A DNA stretch of 64,000 nucleotides from Paracoccus denitrificans (GCF_900100045.1 NZ_FNEA01000014.1:62001-126000), one strand, 5' to 3'; positions 1-9,127 are shown, numbered from the stretch's first letter. Made by a program: numbers and translations. The notes: generated from the sequence alone by a model not told the origin.

Positions 1-591
1 CGGTTCGGCGTGTCCGAGCCGGTGGCCGGGGCGCTGTTCGCGCCGATGCTGCTGCCGGACGGGGCGCGGCTCAGCCTCAAGGGCGGCCGCGACCCGTTTT
101 TCGAGGCCGATCTGGTCGTGACCGTGGGCAGTTCCGCCATCATGCAGGCCCGGACGCGCGAAGAGGTGGCGGCCGCGCTCAAGGATGTGCGGCCCTTCAT
201 CGAATTGCCCGACCTGGCGCTGCAAAAGGACGTGGTGCCGACCGGACCCCTGATGGTGGCCTATGGCGTCACGCCCTGGCGCGGCGTGCTGGGGCGGGGC
301 ATCCCGATTTCCGAATTGCGCGATCCGGTCGCCGATCTGGCGGCGCTGACGGTGAACCTGAAACTTGACGGCAAGAGCATCGGCACCGGCTCGGGCGAGA
401 TGCTGCTGGGCCATCCGCTGGACGTGGTGTTGTGGCTGGTCCAGCAGGGCCGCTATGAGCTGAAGCCCGGCTCGGTGATCTCGTTGGGTTCGCTGGGCAC
501 GCTGCATCCCGCCCAGCCCGGCCACCGGGTCGAGGCCGAATACCGCATCGGCGGCAGGGCCATGAAGGTGGGGCTGGTGCTGGTGCCCTGA
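1..591 (+). CDS. Fumarylacetoacetase/2-keto-4-pentenoate hydratase-family protein (3' part)
   Basis: The reading frame is open from the first base, so the true start lies upstream and only the last ~196 residues are visible. Family traits of the MhpD/FAH hydratase-decarboxylase fold are present: an FFEADLVVTVG strand, a central block with a GTGSGEMLLGHP turn followed by a helix (VVLWLVQQG), and the terminal hairpin with ISLGSLGTLHP, where these enzymes shape the metal-dependent active site. Members hydrate 2-oxopent-4-enoates or decarboxylate 4-oxalocrotonate in aromatic catabolism. The exact substrate cannot be assigned. A 144-base gap separates it from the ABC importer, so co-transcription is uncertain. 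Confidence 0.75.
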   Translation, partial: RFGVSEPVAGALFAPMLLPDGARLSLKGGRDPFFEADLVVTVGSSAIMQARTREEVAAALKDVRPFIELPDLALQKDVVPTGPLMVAYGVTPWRGVLGRGIPISELRDPVADLAALTVNLKLDGKSIGTGSGEMLLGHPLDVVLWLVQQGRYELKPGSVISLGSLGTLHPAQPGHRVEAEYRIGGRAMKVGLVLVP

Positions 592-735
592 GCGGCCGGG
601 GCCGGGCGCGGTTCCCTTGGGTCAACTGCGAAAAAAAGCTTTGCCAGCAGGGCCTTCCTGTCGCAAGACTGTCATGGGGGGCCGCTAGGTGGCATCCAGC
701 CGCCGATGGGGCGTGTTCTGGAACGGAGTTGACCA

Positions 736-1842
736 ATGACCATTCAATCGACCGCGGCAGGACTGGCCGCGCTGACCCTGCTGGCGGGTTCGGGGGCGGC
801 CGTGGCCCAGGACCTGGCGGCGCTGGAAGAGGCCGCCAAGGCCGAGGGCATGCTGACCACCATCGCCCTGCCGCATGACTGGTGCAACTACGGCGGCGTG
901 ATCGAGGGCTTCAAGGCGAAATACCCCGAGATCAAGGTCAACGAGCTGAACCCCGACGCGGGTTCGGCCGATGAGTTGGAGGCGATCCGCGCCAACAAGG
1001 ACAACAAGGGGCCGCAGGCGCCCGACGTGATCGACGTGGGCCTGTCCTTCGGCCCGCAGGCCAAGGCCGAGGGGCTGATCCAGCCCTACAAGGTCGCGAC
1101 CTGGGACACGATTCCCGACGATGCCAAGGATGCCGAGGGCTATTGGTATGGCGATTATTACGGCGTGATGGCCTTTGGCGTGAACACCGACCTGATCGAC
1201 GAGGCGCCGCAAAGCTGGAAGGACCTGACCAAGCCGGAATACGCGAACGCCTTCGCGCTGGCGGGCGATCCGCGCGCCTCGGCCCAGGCGATCATCTCGG
1301 TCATGGCGGCGGGCATCGCCAATGGCGGCGAGCCGGGCGAGGCATCCGGCCAGAAGGGCATGGAATTGATGGCCGATGTGAACAAGGCCGGCAATTTCGT
1401 CCCGGTCATCGGCAAGTCGGCGACCATCGCCCAGGGTGCGACGCCCATCGTCACCGCCTGGGACTACAACCTGCTTTCCTGGCGCGACAGCCTGAACGGC
1501 AACCCGCCGGTCGAGGTGATCATCCCCGAGGACGGCGTGGTCGCGGGCGTCTATGTGCAGGCGATCTCGGCCTATGCGCCGCATCCGAACGCGGCCAAGC
1601 TGTGGATGGAATACCTGTATTCGGACGAGGGCCAGCTGGGTTGGCTCAAGGGCTATTGCCACCCGATCCGCTTCAACGACCTGGCGGCCAACGGCAAGAT
1701 CCCGCAGGAACTGCTGGACGCGCTGCCCCCGGCCGAAGCCTATGAAAAGGCGATCTTCCCGTCGCTGGAGCAGCAAGAGGCCAACAAGAAGGTCGTGACC
1801 GAGGGCTGGGACGGCACCGTCGGCGCGGCGGTCCAGGAATAA
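736..1842 (+). CDS. ABC transporter periplasmic substrate-binding protein (family 1 type)
   Basis: A 368-residue periplasmic binding protein. Residues 1-24 form a signal peptide (MTIQSTAAGLAALTLLAGSG, cleavage after AVAQ). The mature part has the two-lobed fold of the spermidine/putrescine, Fe3+ and 2-aminoethylphosphonate binding proteins: an early FKAKYPEIKV strand, a WYGDYYGVMAFGVNTD hinge segment, and a C-terminal AKLWMEYLYSDEGQLGW helix typical of family 1. It heads an operon in the order binding protein, permease, permease, ATPase. A strong hairpin follows its stop codon and probably keeps its mRNA level above that of the permeases. Substrate is unknown; a polyamine or phosphonate is as likely as iron. 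Confidence 0.85.
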   Translation: MTIQSTAAGLAALTLLAGSGAAVAQDLAALEEAAKAEGMLTTIALPHDWCNYGGVIEGFKAKYPEIKVNELNPDAGSADELEAIRANKDNKGPQAPDVIDVGLSFGPQAKAEGLIQPYKVATWDTIPDDAKDAEGYWYGDYYGVMAFGVNTDLIDEAPQSWKDLTKPEYANAFALAGDPRASAQAIISVMAAGIANGGEPGEASGQKGMELMADVNKAGNFVPVIGKSATIAQGATPIVTAWDYNLLSWRDSLNGNPPVEVIIPEDGVVAGVYVQAISAYAPHPNAAKLWMEYLYSDEGQLGWLKGYCHPIRFNDLAANGKIPQELLDALPPAEAYEKAIFPSLEQQEANKKVVTEGWDGTVGAAVQE

Positions 1843-1847
1843 GGCGC

Positions 1848-1876
1848 GGCGGCCCCGCTTGGATGGCGGGGCCGCC
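1848..1876 (+). terminator. Intercistronic GC hairpin after the binding-protein gene
   Basis: A perfect 11-bp inverted repeat (1848-1858 with 1866-1876) encloses a 7-base loop, with no T-run after it. It begins five bases after the binding-protein stop codon and covers an upstream ATG at 1863. Such hairpins are known in binding-protein operons, where they protect the 5' cistron from 3' exonucleases or attenuate transcription. It argues for translation of the next gene from the ATG at 1896. Confidence 0.6.
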
Positions 1877-1895
1877 CCCGAACTTGCGAGACGGA

Positions 1896-2744
1896 ATGAG
1901 ACAGATCGGCTGGAACTGGCTGGGCGTGGTGCCCTTTTTCGCCTTTGCGTTGCTGTTTCTGGTGTTGCCGACGATGAACATCGTCATCGGCGCATTCCAG
2001 AACCCGCAGGGCGAGTTCACGCTGGCCAATCTGGCCGGGCTGGCCTCGCCGCGGATCGTGTCGAGCTTTGCCATCTCGATCAAGATCTCGCTGGCCTCGG
2101 CGCTGCTTGGCTGCCTGATCGGCTTCGCCATGGCGGCGGCGGTGGTCATGGGCGGCGTGCCGCGCTGGATCAAGGGGCCGCTGATGACGTTCTCGGGCGT
2201 CGCCTCGAACTTCGCCGGCGTGCCGCTGGCCTTTGCCTTCATCGCCACGCTGGGGCGGGTGGGGCTGGTGACCATGCTGCTGCGGCAATGGTTCGGCATC
2301 AACATCTATGCCATGGGCTTCAACCTGCTGTCGTTCTGGGGCCTGACGCTGACCTATCTGTTCTTCCAGATCCCGCTGATGATCCTGATCATCACCCCGG
2401 CGCTGGAGGGGCTCAAGCGCGAATGGCGCGAGGCGGCCGAGGTGCTGGGCGCCTCGACCGGGCAATATTGGCGCATGGTGGCGCTGCCGATCCTGTTCCC
2501 GTCGCTGCTGGGCACCTTTGCGCTGTTGTTCGCCAACAGTTTCGGGGCGGTGGCGACGGCCTATGCGCTGACCGGATCGTCGCTGTCCATCGTGCCGATC
2601 ATGCTGTTCGCGCAGATCCGGGGCGACGTGCTGCAAGACCCGCACCTGGGCTATGCCATGGCCTTCGGCATGATCGTCGTCACGGGCCTTGCCAACCTTG
2701 CCTATGTCGTCATGCGCGCCCGTGCCGAACGGTGGATGCGATGA
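1896..2744 (+). CDS. ABC transporter inner-membrane permease, first subunit
   Basis: A 282-residue permease of the PotB/FbpB type. About six membrane spans are visible, the first at residues 9-28 (VVPFFAFALLFLVLPTM). The EAA cytoplasmic loop, which contacts the ATPase, reads EAAEVLGASTGQYWRMVALP. The ATG at 1896 is preferred over 1863 because the latter lies in the loop of the preceding hairpin. The 3' end overlaps the next gene by an ATGA, so the two permeases are translationally coupled, consistent with heterodimer formation. Confidence 0.85.
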   Translation: MRQIGWNWLGVVPFFAFALLFLVLPTMNIVIGAFQNPQGEFTLANLAGLASPRIVSSFAISIKISLASALLGCLIGFAMAAAVVMGGVPRWIKGPLMTFSGVASNFAGVPLAFAFIATLGRVGLVTMLLRQWFGINIYAMGFNLLSFWGLTLTYLFFQIPLMILIITPALEGLKREWREAAEVLGASTGQYWRMVALPILFPSLLGTFALLFANSFGAVATAYALTGSSLSIVPIMLFAQIRGDVLQDPHLGYAMAFGMIVVTGLANLAYVVMRARAERWMR

Positions 2745-3523
2745 GGCGGGTCTGGTCCTGGGCGGCGCTGATCGTCGGCGGGCTGTATTTCCTGCTGCCG
2801 CTGATCGGCACCATCGAGTTCTCGCTGCGGATGCGGCGCGGGGAATATTCGCTGGACGCCTATCGCTCGGTGCTGTCGGACCCGAATTTCCGCGCCACCT
2901 TCAGCTATTCGGTGGCCATGGCGCTGCTGACCATCGTGCTGGGCGTGCTGATCGTGGTGCCGACCGCCTATTGGGTGCGGCTGCGCCTGCCGCGGCTGCG
3001 CCCGGTGATCGAGTTCATCACCCTGCTGCCGCTGGTCATTCCTGCGATCGTCGTCGTCTTTGGCTATATCCGGCTTTACAATACCTCGTCGGTGCTGCCG
3101 CTGACCGGCACCGCCTCGGGCACCAACCTGCTGCTCTTGTGCGGCTATGCCACGCTGGCGCTGCCCTATATGTATCGCGCCGTCGATACCGGGCTGTCGA
3201 CGCTGGACGTGCGCTCGCTGACCGAGGCGGCGCAATCGCTGGGTGCCGGCTGGGTGCGCATCATCGGCCGGCTGATCCTGCCCAACGTGCTGGGCGCGGT
3301 GATGTCGGGCGCCTTCCTGTCCTTTGCCATCGTCATCGGCGAATTCACCATGGCGGCGCTGCTGAACCGGCCGGCCTTCGGCCCCTACATGCAGCTTCTG
3401 GGTGCGAACCGCGCCTATGAGCCGGCGGCGCTGGCGGTGATCGCCTTTGCCGTCACCTGGGGCTGCATGGGGCTGATGCAGCTGATTTCCCGCCTGTTCG
3501 GCACACGGATACGACCGACATGA
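2741..3523 (+). CDS. ABC transporter inner-membrane permease, second subunit
   Basis: A 260-residue permease of the PotC/FbpB type with about six membrane spans. The EAA loop is clear (EAAQSLGAGWVRIIGRLILP). It starts at an ATG overlapping the stop of the first permease (ATGA at 2741) and ends in another ATGA overlap with the ATPase gene (3520). The pair probably forms the heterodimeric pore. Two distinct permeases and one ATPase is the usual composition of polyamine and phosphonate importers. Confidence 0.85.
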   Translation: MRRVWSWAALIVGGLYFLLPLIGTIEFSLRMRRGEYSLDAYRSVLSDPNFRATFSYSVAMALLTIVLGVLIVVPTAYWVRLRLPRLRPVIEFITLLPLVIPAIVVVFGYIRLYNTSSVLPLTGTASGTNLLLLCGYATLALPYMYRAVDTGLSTLDVRSLTEAAQSLGAGWVRIIGRLILPNVLGAVMSGAFLSFAIVIGEFTMAALLNRPAFGPYMQLLGANRAYEPAALAVIAFAVTWGCMGLMQLISRLFGTRIRPT

Positions 3524-4554
3524 GCTTCCTGACCCTTGATCACCTGCAGAAATCCTTTGGCGCGACCCGGGTCGTGCATGACTTCGACCTGGCCATCGAG
3601 AAGGGCGAGTTCGTGTCTTTCCTGGGTCCTTCGGGCTGCGGCAAGACCACGGTGCTGCGCATGGTCGCGGGGTTCGAGACGCCTACGGCGGGCCGGGTGG
3701 TGATCGACGGGCAGGACGTGACCCGGGCACGCCCGAACCAGCGCCAGATCGGCATGGTGTTCCAGTCCTATGCGCTGTTCCCGAACCTGACCGTGGCCGA
3801 GAACGTGGGCTTCGGCCTGCGCGTCGCCGGCGTCCCGCGCGCCGACCGCGCCGGCCGCGTGGCCGAGATGCTGGACCTGATCGGCCTGCCCGACCTGGGC
3901 GGGCGCTATCCCTGGCAGCTTTCGGGCGGCCAGCAGCAGCGCGTGGCGCTGGCCCGGGCCCTGGCGCCGCGCCCGCGGGTGCTGCTGCTGGACGAGCCGC
4001 TTTCGGCGCTGGATGCCAAGATCCGCGTCAGCCTGCGCAACCAGATCCGCGAGATCCAGCAGCAGCTTGGCATCACCACCATCTTTGTCACCCATGACCA
4101 GGAAGAGGCGCTGTCGATTTCCGACCGCATCGTGGTCATGCACAAGGGCATCGCCGACCAGACCGGCACGCCCGCGCAGATCTACAACCAGCCCGCCACG
4201 GATTTCGTCGCCGGCTTCGTCGGCACCCTGAACCGCTTCGAGGCCGAGGTGCTGGACGCCGCCCGCGGCCTTGTCCGGGTCGAGGGCGCCGAGATCGCGC
4301 TGGACCGGCCGCTGCCCGCCGGGCGCATCACCTTGGCGGCGCGGCCCGAAAGCCTGCGCATTGCGCCCGATGGCATCCCGGCCGAGATCACCGGCGTCGA
4401 GTTCCTGGGCTCGGTCCAGCGCCTGCGGGCGCGGGCGGCCGGGCGCGAGGTGGTGCTGGACCGTTTCAACGAACCGGGGGCCGAATTGCCAAGCCCCGGC
4501 GCGCAGGTGCGTCTTGCGGCGCCGGGGGCCGGCTGGCTGGTTCTGACCGGCTGA
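3520..4554 (+). CDS. ABC transporter ATP-binding protein (PotA/FbpC type)
   Basis: A 344-residue ATPase with all catalytic motifs: Walker A GPSGCGKTT (near residue 38), Q-loop (VFQSYALFPNLTV), signature LSGGQQQRVALARAL, Walker B VLLLDEPLSALD and H-loop VTHDQEEAL. The C-terminal ~110 residues after the nucleotide-binding domain form a TOBE-type regulatory domain, as in PotA, FbpC and UgpC. It is coupled to the upstream permease by ATGA and closes the importer operon. No convincing rho-independent terminator follows directly. Confidence 0.88.
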   Translation: MSFLTLDHLQKSFGATRVVHDFDLAIEKGEFVSFLGPSGCGKTTVLRMVAGFETPTAGRVVIDGQDVTRARPNQRQIGMVFQSYALFPNLTVAENVGFGLRVAGVPRADRAGRVAEMLDLIGLPDLGGRYPWQLSGGQQQRVALARALAPRPRVLLLDEPLSALDAKIRVSLRNQIREIQQQLGITTIFVTHDQEEALSISDRIVVMHKGIADQTGTPAQIYNQPATDFVAGFVGTLNRFEAEVLDAARGLVRVEGAEIALDRPLPAGRITLAARPESLRIAPDGIPAEITGVEFLGSVQRLRARAAGREVVLDRFNEPGAELPSPGAQVRLAAPGAGWLVLTG

Positions 4555-5059
4555 CCCCCCGGCCCGGCACCTGCCCAAAAACACAGCTGAACTTGCGGTC
4601 GCGGATCGGGTTAGATCGGCGAAAACCTGCCGGATCGGCCGTAGCGTGCGGCGGTCTTTCGCGTGTCCCCTCGGCGCCTCATCCAAGGGCGGGCCAAGGG
4701 ATCGTCGAAGGCCCCGGATTCACGACGGATTGCGGTTGAGCATCCTGCGGTGGTGATGCCACGGGCAGGCTCAATCGCGGGATGTGACCGATTCGCCGAT
4801 CAGGGGCGGCAAGGCTGTCGTTTCCGGGCGGGACGAGCCGGTCGGCGCAACGCCATGGATGGAACGGAAAGGAACGGAACACCTAGAAACCCACAACTCC
4901 AACGCGAAACACATCAGAAAAACCGGCGGTTTCCTGTCCAAAAGGATAGGTGCAACGGTTCTGGCCGATTCACTCTAATCCGCCCCGGATAGGCGAACGG
5001 GCGGGATATTGTGCTGTTTTTCGAAGCCTATCCCCATCGACATCGAACTGGGGACAGAC
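4555..5059 (+). other. Non-coding interval with a stem-loop and a short direct repeat
   Basis: No convincing gene is visible in this ~500-base stretch; short open frames lack ribosome sites and coding-like codon use. Two structures stand out. At 4736-4774 an inverted repeat (TTGAGC...GCTCAA, continuing as CTGC...GCAG past a 3-base bulge, with an inner GTGG/CCAC helix) could be an RNA hairpin or the end of the importer transcript. At 4861-4878 the octamer GGAACGGA occurs twice, two bases apart, upstream of the RTX gene. A small RNA or a regulated promoter region is possible but unproven. Confidence 0.35.
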
Positions 5060-6775
5060 ATGGCCGTGATTTCTGGGACGGCGGGCAATGACAGCCTGCG
5101 CGGAACTGCGGGGCGTGATACGATTACCGGCCTTGGCGGGAACGACACGCTGAACGGGGGTGCAGGCAGCGATTCCGTGCATGGCGGGCCGGGGGCGGAT
5201 GTGCTGATCTGGAATCAGGACGCGAACTCCCGCGGCAATCTCGACATCTATCACGGCGGCAGCGCGCAAGAGCGCTACGACCCCAATCCTTACGGCGACC
5301 TGGCCGGCGGCGACCGGCTGCACCTGAACGGCGCCGACGGCTTTCGCGTCACCTTCAACACCAGCGAGAACGGCTATGCCCTGGACGCCTTTGGCAACCG
5401 GCTGAACTTCGTGGGCTTCGAGCGGCTCCAGACCGGCGCGGGCAACGACTGGATCAGCGCCCAGGGCTCCAAGATGAACGCCGCGCGCGGCTCGGGCGTC
5501 AACCACACGCCGGTGCATGGCGTCACCATCAACAGTGGCGGCGGCCACGACTATGTCCATGGCGGACCGGGCGACGACGTGCTGGACGGCGGCAACGGCA
5601 ACGACACCATCTATGGCGGCAACGGCAACGACCTGCTGATGCCCTCGCAGGGCAACGACTTCGGCCATGCCGGGGCGGGCGACGACAATGTGCGCTGGGG
5701 CAACAATGGCGGCATGGCGCCGATCCAGAACATCGGCCGCGACACGCTGGTCGGCGGTGCCGGCCACGACCTGCTGAACATATGGGCCAAGGGCGACGGA
5801 GAGAACAGCGTCGGCGCCAATGTGGTGTTCACCAGCCGCAGCGCCGGCCATGCCAGCTATCCGCAGGCCAACGGCACGCTGGTCTTTCGCGAGTTCGAGC
5901 AGTTCTGGACCCATGAGGGCCGGGACACGGTCAGCGCGGCGAATGCCGATATCGGCGTGAATGCGCGGGGCATTCAGATCAACACCCGTTGGGGCGACGA
6001 CCGCATCACCGGCAGCGCCGGCAGGGACACGATCGAGGGCGGCCAGGGCGCCGATACCATCAACGGCGGTCGCGGCAACGACTTCATCTCGATGACCGAC
6101 GATATCCATGCCGCGAATGGCGGCCTGGCCGCGCGGGATGCGGCGCGCGACGTTCTGATCCTGAACGACGGCTTCGGCGTCGATACCATCCGCGCCTTCC
6201 AGGTCGGCGACGAGCGCGACGCGGGCGGCAACATCCTGCGCCACGGCGACCGGCTGAACGTCACCGGGCTGCATGATGCGCAGGGCAATCGGGTCGATGT
6301 GGGCGATGTCCGGATTTCCGGGCAGAACGGCAATGCGGTGCTGTCCTTTCCGAACGGCGAGCGGCTGATCCTTGAGGGCGTCGCTCCGGTGACCCTGACC
6401 CGCGCCGTGCTGAACCAGATGGGCATTCCGCTGACCGCCGCGCAGAACAGCCAGGCTCCGGCGCAGACCATGCAGGCGGCGCAGACCATGCAGGCCGAGG
6501 ACGGCGCCGCGGCCAAGACGGCCGCCGCCGCCCCGCTGGAAGGCACGCTTGCCGAGACGGTGGATCAGGATGCCCCCGGCCCGACCTCGCACGGCCCAAC
6601 GCCCGCCCGCGCGATCTTCGACGGGCCGGCCGAGGGGGTGCCGCATGCCTCCGGCTGGAATCACGGCGAGCTTCTGGACGCCTATCGCCAGTTGCTGGCA
6701 CAGCATGAGGGGCAGGGGGCGGGCACCCTGCATGCGTTGACCCTGGCGGACAGCCTGCATTTCGACTGGACCTGA
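5060..6775 (+). CDS. RTX calcium-binding repeat protein, probably exported by type I secretion
   Basis: A 571-residue protein with three clusters of glycine/aspartate nonapeptides of the GGxGxDxUx type: roughly residues 8-50, 160-215 and 315-355. In type I secreted proteins these repeats form Ca2+-bound parallel beta-rolls outside the cell. No Sec signal peptide is present, as expected for RTX proteins, and the C-terminus (LADSLHFDWT) may act as the uncleaved export signal. No catalytic domain is recognised. A TMQA-containing hinge precedes the end. The ATG at 5060 follows a GGGGAC site and fits the start better than an upstream frame extension. No transporter is adjacent; it lies beside the EPS locus, so a surface or matrix role is an inference. 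Confidence 0.8.
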   Translation: MAVISGTAGNDSLRGTAGRDTITGLGGNDTLNGGAGSDSVHGGPGADVLIWNQDANSRGNLDIYHGGSAQERYDPNPYGDLAGGDRLHLNGADGFRVTFNTSENGYALDAFGNRLNFVGFERLQTGAGNDWISAQGSKMNAARGSGVNHTPVHGVTINSGGGHDYVHGGPGDDVLDGGNGNDTIYGGNGNDLLMPSQGNDFGHAGAGDDNVRWGNNGGMAPIQNIGRDTLVGGAGHDLLNIWAKGDGENSVGANVVFTSRSAGHASYPQANGTLVFREFEQFWTHEGRDTVSAANADIGVNARGIQINTRWGDDRITGSAGRDTIEGGQGADTINGGRGNDFISMTDDIHAANGGLAARDAARDVLILNDGFGVDTIRAFQVGDERDAGGNILRHGDRLNVTGLHDAQGNRVDVGDVRISGQNGNAVLSFPNGERLILEGVAPVTLTRAVLNQMGIPLTAAQNSQAPAQTMQAAQTMQAEDGAAAKTAAAAPLEGTLAETVDQDAPGPTSHGPTPARAIFDGPAEGVPHASGWNHGELLDAYRQLLAQHEGQGAGTLHALTLADSLHFDWT

Positions 6776-6780
6776 GCCTC

Positions 6781-6815
6781 GGGGGCGTCCGCGACCTGCG
6801 GCGTCCCTCTTTTAT
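6781..6815. terminator. Possible imperfect bidirectional terminator
   Basis: Between the convergent ends of the RTX gene and the WecG-type gene lies an imperfect hairpin: a CCGC/GCGG core and an outer GGG/CCC helix separated by mismatches, followed on the plus strand by TCTTTTAT. The mismatches make it weak. Confidence 0.3.
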
Positions 6816-7585
6816 CTGGGCGCCTCGTCGTTTCCGGCGCGCAGCGCCAGCGCCCGGCGCAGATGGCCGGGCAGGATGGCGAAGCCTTTGGCATAGCGCA
6901 CGAACAGCCGGCGTGGATTGGACAGCATCCGCCACAGCCATTCCAGCTTCAGCCGGCGCATGAGCTGCGGCGCCCGGCGCTGATGGCCCGAAAGAAAGTC
7001 GAGCCCGGCCCCGATCGAGGCGAAGCCCACGTCGCCAAGCGCATCGCGGGCGCGGATGGCGAACAGTTCCTGCCGCGGAGCGCCAAGCGCCAGGAAGCAC
7101 AGCCGCGCGCCCGAGGCGCGGATGCGGGCGATGATCTCGGCCCCTTCCTCGCCCATCGGGTCGAAGGGAAAGCCCGGCGCATGGGTCAGCGCGACCCGCA
7201 GCCCGGGCACCGCCGCCTGCATGCTTTGCGCGGCAAGGGCCAGCGATTCGTCGCTGCTGCCGATCAGCGCCACAGGCAGGCCGGCCCGCGCCGCCTCGGC
7301 GGCGAGCGGCAGCACCAGGTCCGAGCCGGGTGCCAGCGCCACGGGCCGGCCGGCGATCCGCGACAGCCAGACGATGGGATTGCCGTCGGCGCAGACCAGG
7401 TCATGTGCGGCATAGGCGCTGCGAAAGCGGGCATCCTCGCCCAGCCTTTGCAGGTGGTCGACGTTGATCGTGGCGATGGCGAAGCCGCGCCCGTCCGCCA
7501 GTCTCTGTCGCACGGCGGCAAGCAGCGCGGAAGAATCCCGGCAATTGATGCGGACGGCATTGCCGTCGGGAAAGCTGAAATGCAT
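6812..7585 (-). CDS. WecG/TagA/CpsF-family (GT26) glycosyltransferase
   Basis: A 257-residue cytoplasmic transferase of the family that adds N-acetylmannosamine-type or other sugars to lipid-linked intermediates. The hallmark segments are visible: NVDHL near residue 42, CADGNPIVWLSR (with the catalytic-type Asp) and LGAPRQELFA, which corresponds to the GxPxQE motif. Length matches the family. It is transcribed away from the Wzy-like gene, with a 117-base divergent spacer. It probably adds a sugar during repeat-unit assembly in this EPS locus; donor and acceptor are not predictable. Confidence 0.85.
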   Translation of the reverse strand: MHFSFPDGNAVRINCRDSSALLAAVRQRLADGRGFAIATINVDHLQRLGEDARFRSAYAAHDLVCADGNPIVWLSRIAGRPVALAPGSDLVLPLAAEAARAGLPVALIGSSDESLALAAQSMQAAVPGLRVALTHAPGFPFDPMGEEGAEIIARIRASGARLCFLALGAPRQELFAIRARDALGDVGFASIGAGLDFLSGHQRRAPQLMRRLKLEWLWRMLSNPRRLFVRYAKGFAILPGHLRRALALRAGNDEAPR

Positions 7586-7702
7586 GATACGCCTCGGGTC
7601 CGGCCGGAACTGGCGGCAGGATGTGTTGGCGGCGAGGGGATTGCAACGTCCTTCCGGCCGTCGGTCGAGAAGGCGGCCCTGCCGCGGGACGGGAGTCGGG
7701 CC

Positions 7703-9127
7703 ATGCCCATATTGGCCTTGATGGTGCTGTTGACCTGGCCGGTGGTCGTGGCGGTCCTGTTCCAGCGCATGGAGCGGGAACGGGCGCTGATCTGGTCGAT
7801 CTTTGCCGGCTACCTGCTGCTGCCGCAACTGGTCGAGATCGACCTGCCGGCCTTTCCCGGCCTGAACAAGCACATGATTCCGGCGCTCGCCGCCGCCGTC
7901 ATGGTCTATTTCGTCACCAGGGACCAGGCCCGGGACGAGCCGGCCCCGCCGCCCATGGGGCCTTGGGTGCTGTTGCTTGTGGCGTTGAACTTCATCTCGC
8001 CCATCATGACGGCGATAACCAATCCAGATCCGCTGATCGACGGCATAAACTATCGCCCCGGCATGTCGATCAGCCAGGGAATCGCCGACCTGATCGTGCA
8101 GGCGCTGCTGTTCTTGCCCTTCTTCATGGGCTACAGGCTGCTCTGGAACGCCAAGGGGGCCGAGTTGTGGATCCGCTGCCTGCTGCTTGGCGTGCTGTGG
8201 TATTCGATCCCCATGCTGGCGGAACTGCGGCTGAGCCCGCAGATCAACGTCTGGGTCTATGGCTATTTCCAGCACGATTTCATCCAGACCATCCGCTATG
8301 GCGGCTATCGGCCCATCGTCTTTCTGGAGCATCCGCTGTGGGTGGCACTGATGACCATGACCGCCTTCCTGTCGGCCATCGCCATCGCACGCAACGACCG
8401 CACGCGGCGCAACCTGCTGATCGCGATCTATTTGGGCTGCATCGTCTTTCTGTGCAAATCGGCGGGCGCGCTGCTGCAGTCGCTGATGGCGGCGCCGCTG
8501 GTGGCCTTTGCGCGGCCGCGCGTGATGGTGCTGGTGGCGGCGCTGGTGGCCACCGTGGCCTTTTCCTATCCGACGTTGCGCACGACACCCTGGATGCCGC
8601 TGCAGGGCGTGGTGGACCTGGCCATGTCGATCTCGCCCGATCGCGGGCAGTCGCTGGAATTCCGCCTGATGAACGAAGAGGCGCTGCTGGAGCGCGCGAT
8701 GGAGCGGCCGGTCTTCGGCTGGGGCGGCTGGGGGCGGCCGCTGTTCTACGATCCCTACAGCGGCCGGCTGGCCTCGGTGCCGGACGGGCAATGGGTGATC
8801 ATGGTCGGCGCGCGCGGCATCTTCGGCTATCTGGCGCAGTTCCTGCTGCTGCTGACGCCGATCTTCGCGCTGCTGCGGGCCATGCCGGGGGGCAGGAACC
8901 CGCCGCGCAAGAAGGAAATGGTGGTGCTGGGTGCGGTCGCGCTGATGCTGGCGATGAACATGCTGGACCTGATCCCGAACGCGACGATGACGCCGCTGAC
9001 CTGGCTGACCGCCGGGGCGCTGCTGGGCAATGCCCGCCGGCTGCGGCAGGGCGCCTCGGATCAGGCCGATCTGACCGCGGCCGAGCGGATTCTGCCTAAA
9101 AAGGCAGGCCTGCGGACGGTTTTATAG
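7703..9127 (+). CDS. Wzy/O-antigen-ligase-like polysaccharide membrane protein
   Basis: A 474-residue polytopic membrane protein with about ten hydrophobic spans. It carries the large loop typical of Wzy/WaaL proteins between residues ~285 and 370, including a FRLMNEEALLERAMERPVFGWG helix and the GWGGWGR turn that recurs in the O-antigen-ligase domain. Such proteins polymerise undecaprenyl-linked repeat units or ligate glycan to a lipid in the periplasm. The ATG at 7703 opens the first hydrophobic span. It precedes the PKS gene by 99 bases on the same strand. A 6-bp hairpin (9092-9107) falls within its last codons. Confidence 0.78.
   Translation: MPILALMVLLTWPVVVAVLFQRMERERALIWSIFAGYLLLPQLVEIDLPAFPGLNKHMIPALAAAVMVYFVTRDQARDEPAPPPMGPWVLLLVALNFISPIMTAITNPDPLIDGINYRPGMSISQGIADLIVQALLFLPFFMGYRLLWNAKGAELWIRCLLLGVLWYSIPMLAELRLSPQINVWVYGYFQHDFIQTIRYGGYRPIVFLEHPLWVALMTMTAFLSAIAIARNDRTRRNLLIAIYLGCIVFLCKSAGALLQSLMAAPLVAFARPRVMVLVAALVATVAFSYPTLRTTPWMPLQGVVDLAMSISPDRGQSLEFRLMNEEALLERAMERPVFGWGGWGRPLFYDPYSGRLASVPDGQWVIMVGARGIFGYLAQFLLLLTPIFALLRAMPGGRNPPRKKEMVVLGAVALMLAMNMLDLIPNATMTPLTWLTAGALLGNARRLRQGASDQADLTAAERILPKKAGLRTVL

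Noticed and set aside
1863..1895. Upstream ATG for the first permease
   Set aside because: It lies within the loop of a strong hairpin and has no ribosome site; the ATG at 1896 begins the conserved part.
6863..7702. N-terminal extension of the Wzy-like protein over the WecG gene
   Set aside because: The extension is antisense to a motif-complete gene; the ATG at 7703 starts the first membrane span.
7586..8791. N-terminal extension of the WecG-type protein
   Set aside because: It is antisense to the Wzy-like gene; the family start is at 7585.
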